Below, in pieces: positions 15,348 through 17,834 of a DNA stretch of 17,834 nucleotides; the stretch's first letter is position 1, and each line of letters opens with the position of its first letter. Origin of the DNA: Spirochaetales bacterium (lineage in GTDB: Bacteria > Spirochaetota > Spirochaetia > ARS1246); NCBI GenBank assembly GCA_002688185.1, contig NZCE01000014.1:20647-38480 (forward strand). The letters run 5' to 3'. A program made the position numbers and the translations under genes. The notes beneath the pieces are model-generated. The model was not told where the DNA came from. It worked only from the letters and a program-made list of their open reading frames with translations, and ran no database searches.

Positions 15348-15380
15348 AGAGGGTCCGCGCCGATGCAGACCCTCTTTTTT
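15348..15380 (+). terminator. Rho-independent terminator after the binding-protein gene
   Basis: AGAGGGTC (15348-15355) pairs perfectly with GACCCTCT (15368-15375) around a 12-nt loop, and six T residues follow at once (15375-15380). It lies 24 nt after the stop codon, and separates this gene from the araC gene. Confidence 0.85.
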
Positions 15381-15434
15381 ATTGCTCACCGGCGTATGGG
15401 TTCACGGTAAATTTCGGCCTTAATAGAATGCATT

Positions 15435-15440
15435 TATAAT
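15435..15440 (+). promoter_or_regulatory. Consensus -10 box before araC-type gene
   Basis: A perfect TATAAT occurs 51 bp before the araC ATG. No good -35 hexamer is found at 16-18 bp, so the promoter may depend on an activator, possibly the AraC protein itself. Tentative. Confidence 0.3.
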
Positions 15441-15491
15441 ATCTTATGATAAACAACAGAGACAGAGTCTTGCAGATAATGTAGCTTAACT

Positions 15492-16325
15492 ATGGCAAAT
15501 CAAGGCGACCTTCTGTTTCCATTCATCGTTTCTCCAACACCGATATATGCAGATGACGTGTCATCGCACGATTGGTACAGGATGCTTCTCCACGGAGAGG
15601 GGAGCTTGAGCTTGGCCACGGCAAAAGAACGGAAAAATTTCCTGGGAGGTTGTATTCTCCTTTTTCATCCCGCCACAGCTAACGTGATAAGAACAACGGC
15701 CCCTCGCGCATTTAGAGAAATACGATTCTCGGATGCGTTTATCGAGGAGATCGATGCTCGGTGTTGGGATGAGCGATTTTTGTCGGCCCTAAGAACTCTA
15801 CGAAAACCCGGCAACGTAGTACACGTTGAGATGAATAGCGGAGGATTTGAGAAGGCTGACGCCCTTTTCTTGGAAATGGATGACGAATACAGCCATGGAA
15901 GAGACGGCTTCCGCACGATAGTGAGGTTAAAAATCATCGAGCTCATGGTGATGATTTTCCGTGATGCCCAGGCCGCCACACCCCGGCGGGCGGCCAAGAA
16001 ACTTGCGTGGGAACTCCAAGACGTTATACGACACATTCAGGATAACTATGCCGAAGAATTCAGTCTTCAGAAGTTGGCATCACGCTGTGGGCTAAACCGT
16101 ACATATTTTTCCCGGGCGTTTAAAAATGCAACGGGGACGCCACTTTTTGAATATATTAATCGCATTCGTGTTCAGAAGGCATGCCTTTTGCTCAAGCGGG
16201 GCAACCTGCCGATTGTGGAAATAGCCTATTCCGTTGGCTATAACAACCTATCATTCTTTTATCGATATTTTAGCAAAATAATGAGAATGACTCCCCGCGA
16301 ATATCGGACGCAGGCGCAGAAATAG
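15492..16325 (+). CDS. AraC-family transcriptional regulator
   Basis: The 277-residue protein has an unassigned N-terminal sensor-like region (about 1-170, beta-rich at first) and a C-terminal AraC DNA-binding domain (177-272). Both helix-turn-helix units can be seen: EEFSLQKLASRCGLNRTYFSRAFK, and NLPIVEIAYSVGYNNLSFFYRYFSKIMRMTPREYR, the latter with the family's conserved end. The ligand is unknown. The start is preceded by no good ribosome site; the first ATG is kept because the frame is otherwise open. Candidate targets are the binding-protein gene upstream or itself (inference). Its last 45 bp, including the stop codon, are repeated after the next gene, which suggests that the gene's 3' end was replaced or rebuilt during insertion of foreign DNA. 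Confidence 0.85.
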   Translation: MANQGDLLFPFIVSPTPIYADDVSSHDWYRMLLHGEGSLSLATAKERKNFLGGCILLFHPATANVIRTTAPRAFREIRFSDAFIEEIDARCWDERFLSALRTLRKPGNVVHVEMNSGGFEKADALFLEMDDEYSHGRDGFRTIVRLKIIELMVMIFRDAQAATPRRAAKKLAWELQDVIRHIQDNYAEEFSLQKLASRCGLNRTYFSRAFKNATGTPLFEYINRIRVQKACLLLKRGNLPIVEIAYSVGYNNLSFFYRYFSKIMRMTPREYRTQAQK

Positions 16326-16330
16326 CTTTT
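16281..16330 (+). repeat. Direct repeat copy 1 (3' end of araC-type gene)
   Basis: The last 45 bp of the araC-type gene plus 5 bp beyond the stop match 17672-17721 at 44 of 50 positions, starting with 29 identical bases. All six differences are transitions. It forms the left boundary of a 1,391-bp unit holding the palindrome and the ATPase gene, in the arrangement of an attachment site at a gene end. Confidence 0.8.
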
Positions 16331-16407
16331 ACGTCACGCATTATCGAACAACGACGCTTTCGCCAAAAGAGCATAAGGAGCCGCGGGGACGGCGAAATAA
16401 ACGCCCT

Positions 16408-16440
16408 ATACAAATTAGGAATGCAATTCCCAATTTGTAT
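16408..16440. repeat. Near-perfect 33-bp palindrome before the ATPase gene
   Basis: Arms ATACAAATT (16408-16416) and AATTTGTAT (16432-16440) pair perfectly. They are followed inward by one mismatched pair (A/C) and a further perfect 5-bp pair GGAAT/ATTCC around a 3-nt centre. The right arm's last T is the first base of a TTGACA -35 candidate for the ATPase gene. No T-run follows, so it is more likely an operator or a structural element of the inserted unit than a terminator. Confidence 0.7.
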
Positions 16441-16468
16441 TGACAAGCATGAAGTGCAGAAGTAATGT
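16440..16468 (+). promoter_or_regulatory. Possible promoter of the DUF4143 ATPase gene
   Basis: A perfect TTGACA (16440-16445) is followed after 17 bp by TAATGT (16463-16468), weak overall but keeping the most conserved T, A and final T. The predicted start is near 16475, directly at the ATG (16476), so the mRNA could be almost leaderless. This fits the lack of a good ribosome site. Confidence 0.35.
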
Positions 16469-16475
16469 TTGATAT

Positions 16476-17648
16476 ATGATAAGACGTCAGCTCAGTTCAT
16501 ACATTCACAAAATCAAAACTAAATTCCCAATACTATCTATATCGGGGCCCCGCCAGTCCGGAAAAACAACTTTGGCAAAAGCAATTTTTCCTGAGTATAA
16601 CTATATCAATCTGGAAAATCCTGATGAAAGGTTGGAGGTTCAAGAAGATACCAGAGGATTTTTAAACCATTATGCCAAAGATGGCGTGATAATCGATGAA
16701 GCACAAAATTTACCAGAACTATTTTCATATCTTCAAACTTTCGTAGATGAATCGAGAGCCATGGGCAAAATCATCCTGTCCGGAAGCCAAAATTTTCTGC
16801 TTATGGAAAAAATATCTCAGACTCTGGCGGGAAGAACCGGCATAGTAAATCTTTTTCCTTTCGCTTTGGAAGAACTGAAAAAGACAGAATACTGGAAAAA
16901 TGACGTTTTGGATTTTCTTTTTTCCGGCATGTATCCGGCTATCTACGATAGGGGTATAGATCCTGAAGACTATTATCCCGGCTATACACAAACATATCTT
17001 GAGAGGGATGTAAGAAGCCTCAGGAACATTGGCGACTTGAATATATTCAGGCGATTTCTTCAATTATGCGCCGGTCGTGTTGGTCAGATTCTGAATTACT
17101 CATCTATTGCCAATGATTTGGGAATTGATCATAAAACTGTTAAATCTTGGATCTCCGTTCTGGAGGCAAGCTATATCATTTTTCTATTATATCCTCACTA
17201 TAAAAACTTCAATAAAAGGATAATTAAACAGCCTAAACTCTATTTCTATGATACGGGATTAGCTACTTCCTTGCTGCGTAACAGGAACAAAGAAAGCTTT
17301 TTCTCATTTCATCTAAAGGGTAATTTGTTTGAAAATTTTATTATTGCAGAATATTGCAAATCGGCACTTCATTCCGGTACTCAGCCTGATGCCTACTTTT
17401 TCAGAGATAGCACAGGGAATGAGGTCGATCTGATTATTGACAAAACTCCCAACCTTATCCCAATTGAAATAAAATCTGGCGAGACCATTACAAATGATTC
17501 TTTTAAGGGCCTACTCAAATACCGTGCTTTGAGCAATATAAGCTCCGAAAAAACATTCTTGATATACGCCGGTGGTAAATCGGGACAACGGAAACACGCA
17601 TATATTCTAAGTTGGAGTCACCTTGAGAAACTTGATTTTGTGTTCTAA
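16476..17648 (+). CDS. AAA-type ATPase with C-terminal DUF4143 domain
   Basis: The 390-residue protein starts with a P-loop ATPase domain: Walker A GPRQSGKTT (Lys30), Walker B VIIDEAQ (Asp74, Glu75), and the sensor-like stretch GSQNFLLMEKISQTLAGRTG. The middle part has a helix-turn-helix-like segment (YSSIANDLGIDHKTVKSWISVLEASYIIFLL). The C-terminal DUF4143 part has a PD-(D/E)XK nuclease-like pattern, EVD (Glu316, Asp318) then EIK (Glu331, Lys333). This large family occurs as scattered orphan genes in bacteria and archaea; the function is not established, and DNA-related, defence or selfish roles have been considered. The gene is clearly more AT-rich than its neighbours and is flanked by repeated araC 3' ends, both signs of transfer. 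Length is normal and no frameshift is seen. Confidence 0.88.
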   Translation: MIRRQLSSYIHKIKTKFPILSISGPRQSGKTTLAKAIFPEYNYINLENPDERLEVQEDTRGFLNHYAKDGVIIDEAQNLPELFSYLQTFVDESRAMGKIILSGSQNFLLMEKISQTLAGRTGIVNLFPFALEELKKTEYWKNDVLDFLFSGMYPAIYDRGIDPEDYYPGYTQTYLERDVRSLRNIGDLNIFRRFLQLCAGRVGQILNYSSIANDLGIDHKTVKSWISVLEASYIIFLLYPHYKNFNKRIIKQPKLYFYDTGLATSLLRNRNKESFFSFHLKGNLFENFIIAEYCKSALHSGTQPDAYFFRDSTGNEVDLIIDKTPNLIPIEIKSGETITNDSFKGLLKYRALSNISSEKTFLIYAGGKSGQRKHAYILSWSHLEKLDFVF

Positions 17649-17671
17649 ACCTGTGTTAATCATTATCATCC

Positions 17672-17721
17672 ATGAGAATGACTCCCCGCGAATATCGGAC
17701 ACGGGCGCAAAAGTAACCTTT
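17672..17721 (+). repeat. Direct repeat copy 2 (displaced araC 3' end)
   Basis: This copy can be read as an intact 14-codon gene end, MRMTPREYRTRAQK plus TAA (17672-17716), and matches the end of the upstream AraC (MRMTPREYRTQAQK). Of the five coding differences four are silent, including TAG against TAA. Upstream of 17672 the resemblance to araC stops abruptly. It is either the displaced original end of the gene after insertion or the last piece of a second araC copy. Confidence 0.8.
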
Positions 17722-17782
17722 TTCTAGCTTGTAGTAACCTAAATTGAGCGATTCTTGCCCGCTTGGTGGCGCGGAGTGTTAG

Positions 17783-17834
17783 ATGTCTGCGATTAGCGGC
17801 TCTGGCTACAAAAAGGGGCGGGTGGTGCCGGTAC
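17783..17834 (+). CDS. Possible start of an unidentified gene (runs off window)
   Basis: An ATG at 17783 is preceded by GGAG with a 6-nt spacing and opens a frame MSAISGSGYKKGRVVPV that continues past the window end. Only 17 codons are visible, and no family is recognised. It could be chance. Confidence 0.25.
   Translation, partial: MSAISGSGYKKGRVVPV

Noticed and set aside
16358..16397. TTTCGCC...GGCGAAA inverted repeat after araC as a terminator
   Set aside because: The 7-bp stem has a 26-nt loop and no T-run; it is too weak to call.
16281..17721. Insertion sequence as explanation of the direct repeats
   Set aside because: No transposase, no terminal inverted repeats at the boundaries, and the 50-bp imperfect repeats are too long and too diverged for a simple target-site duplication.

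Overview
The window reads as the chromosome of a two-membrane (Gram-negative type) bacterium. It encodes a TolC-like outer-membrane protein with a signal peptide, a periplasmic solute-binding protein and other exported proteins. The mix of families (TPR protein, TolC-like channel, DUF3047, heterodimeric ABC exporter, GH29 fucosidase, Zn-dependent phospholipase-C-like protein, UMF1-type MFS, CBS-GGDEF, LIV-type binding protein) would fit a free-living or host-associated heterotrophic spirochaete. That placement is an impression from gene content, not a proof. No rRNA, tRNA, CRISPR array or classical transposase was seen.

Layout: (1) 1-345 is the 3' end of a TPR protein, followed by a 271-bp gap with a strong hairpin. 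(2) 617-2840, plus strand: a TolC-like protein and a secreted DUF3047 protein. (3) 2837-6896, minus strand: a tight operon in which each gene overlaps the next by 4 nt, MarR regulator -> ABC half-exporter A -> ABC half-exporter B. The promoter is near consensus and a perfect 23-bp palindrome lies over the predicted transcription start. A and B carry complementary defects that place one degenerate ATP site in the heterodimer. (4) 7116-8858, plus strand: a cytoplasmic GH29 alpha-L-fucosidase, followed 2 nt later by a short frameshifted remnant of a nitroreductase start. (5) 8945-12303, minus strand: CBS-GGDEF diguanylate cyclase -> UMF1-like MFS transporter -> Zn-dependent phospholipase-C-like protein. 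(6) 12453-14035, plus strand: an M19 membrane dipeptidase translationally coupled to a RidA-family protein. (7) 14104-15324: an orphan LIV-type binding protein with its own promoter and terminator. (8) 15492-17648: an AraC regulator, then an AT-rich DUF4143-type ATPase gene preceded by a near-perfect 33-bp palindrome.

The most unusual structure is at the right end. The last 45 bp of the araC gene, including its stop codon, is repeated just after the ATPase gene. Over 50 bp, 44 positions match, all six differences are transitions, and four of the five coding differences are silent. The ATPase gene and its palindrome therefore sit in a ~1.39-kb unit bounded by two copies of a gene 3' end. This resembles an element integrated at a gene end that restores the gene it enters, although no integrase is visible. 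A second hypothesis is that the dipeptidase and RidA form a short pathway in which the first releases enamine/imine products that the second detoxifies.
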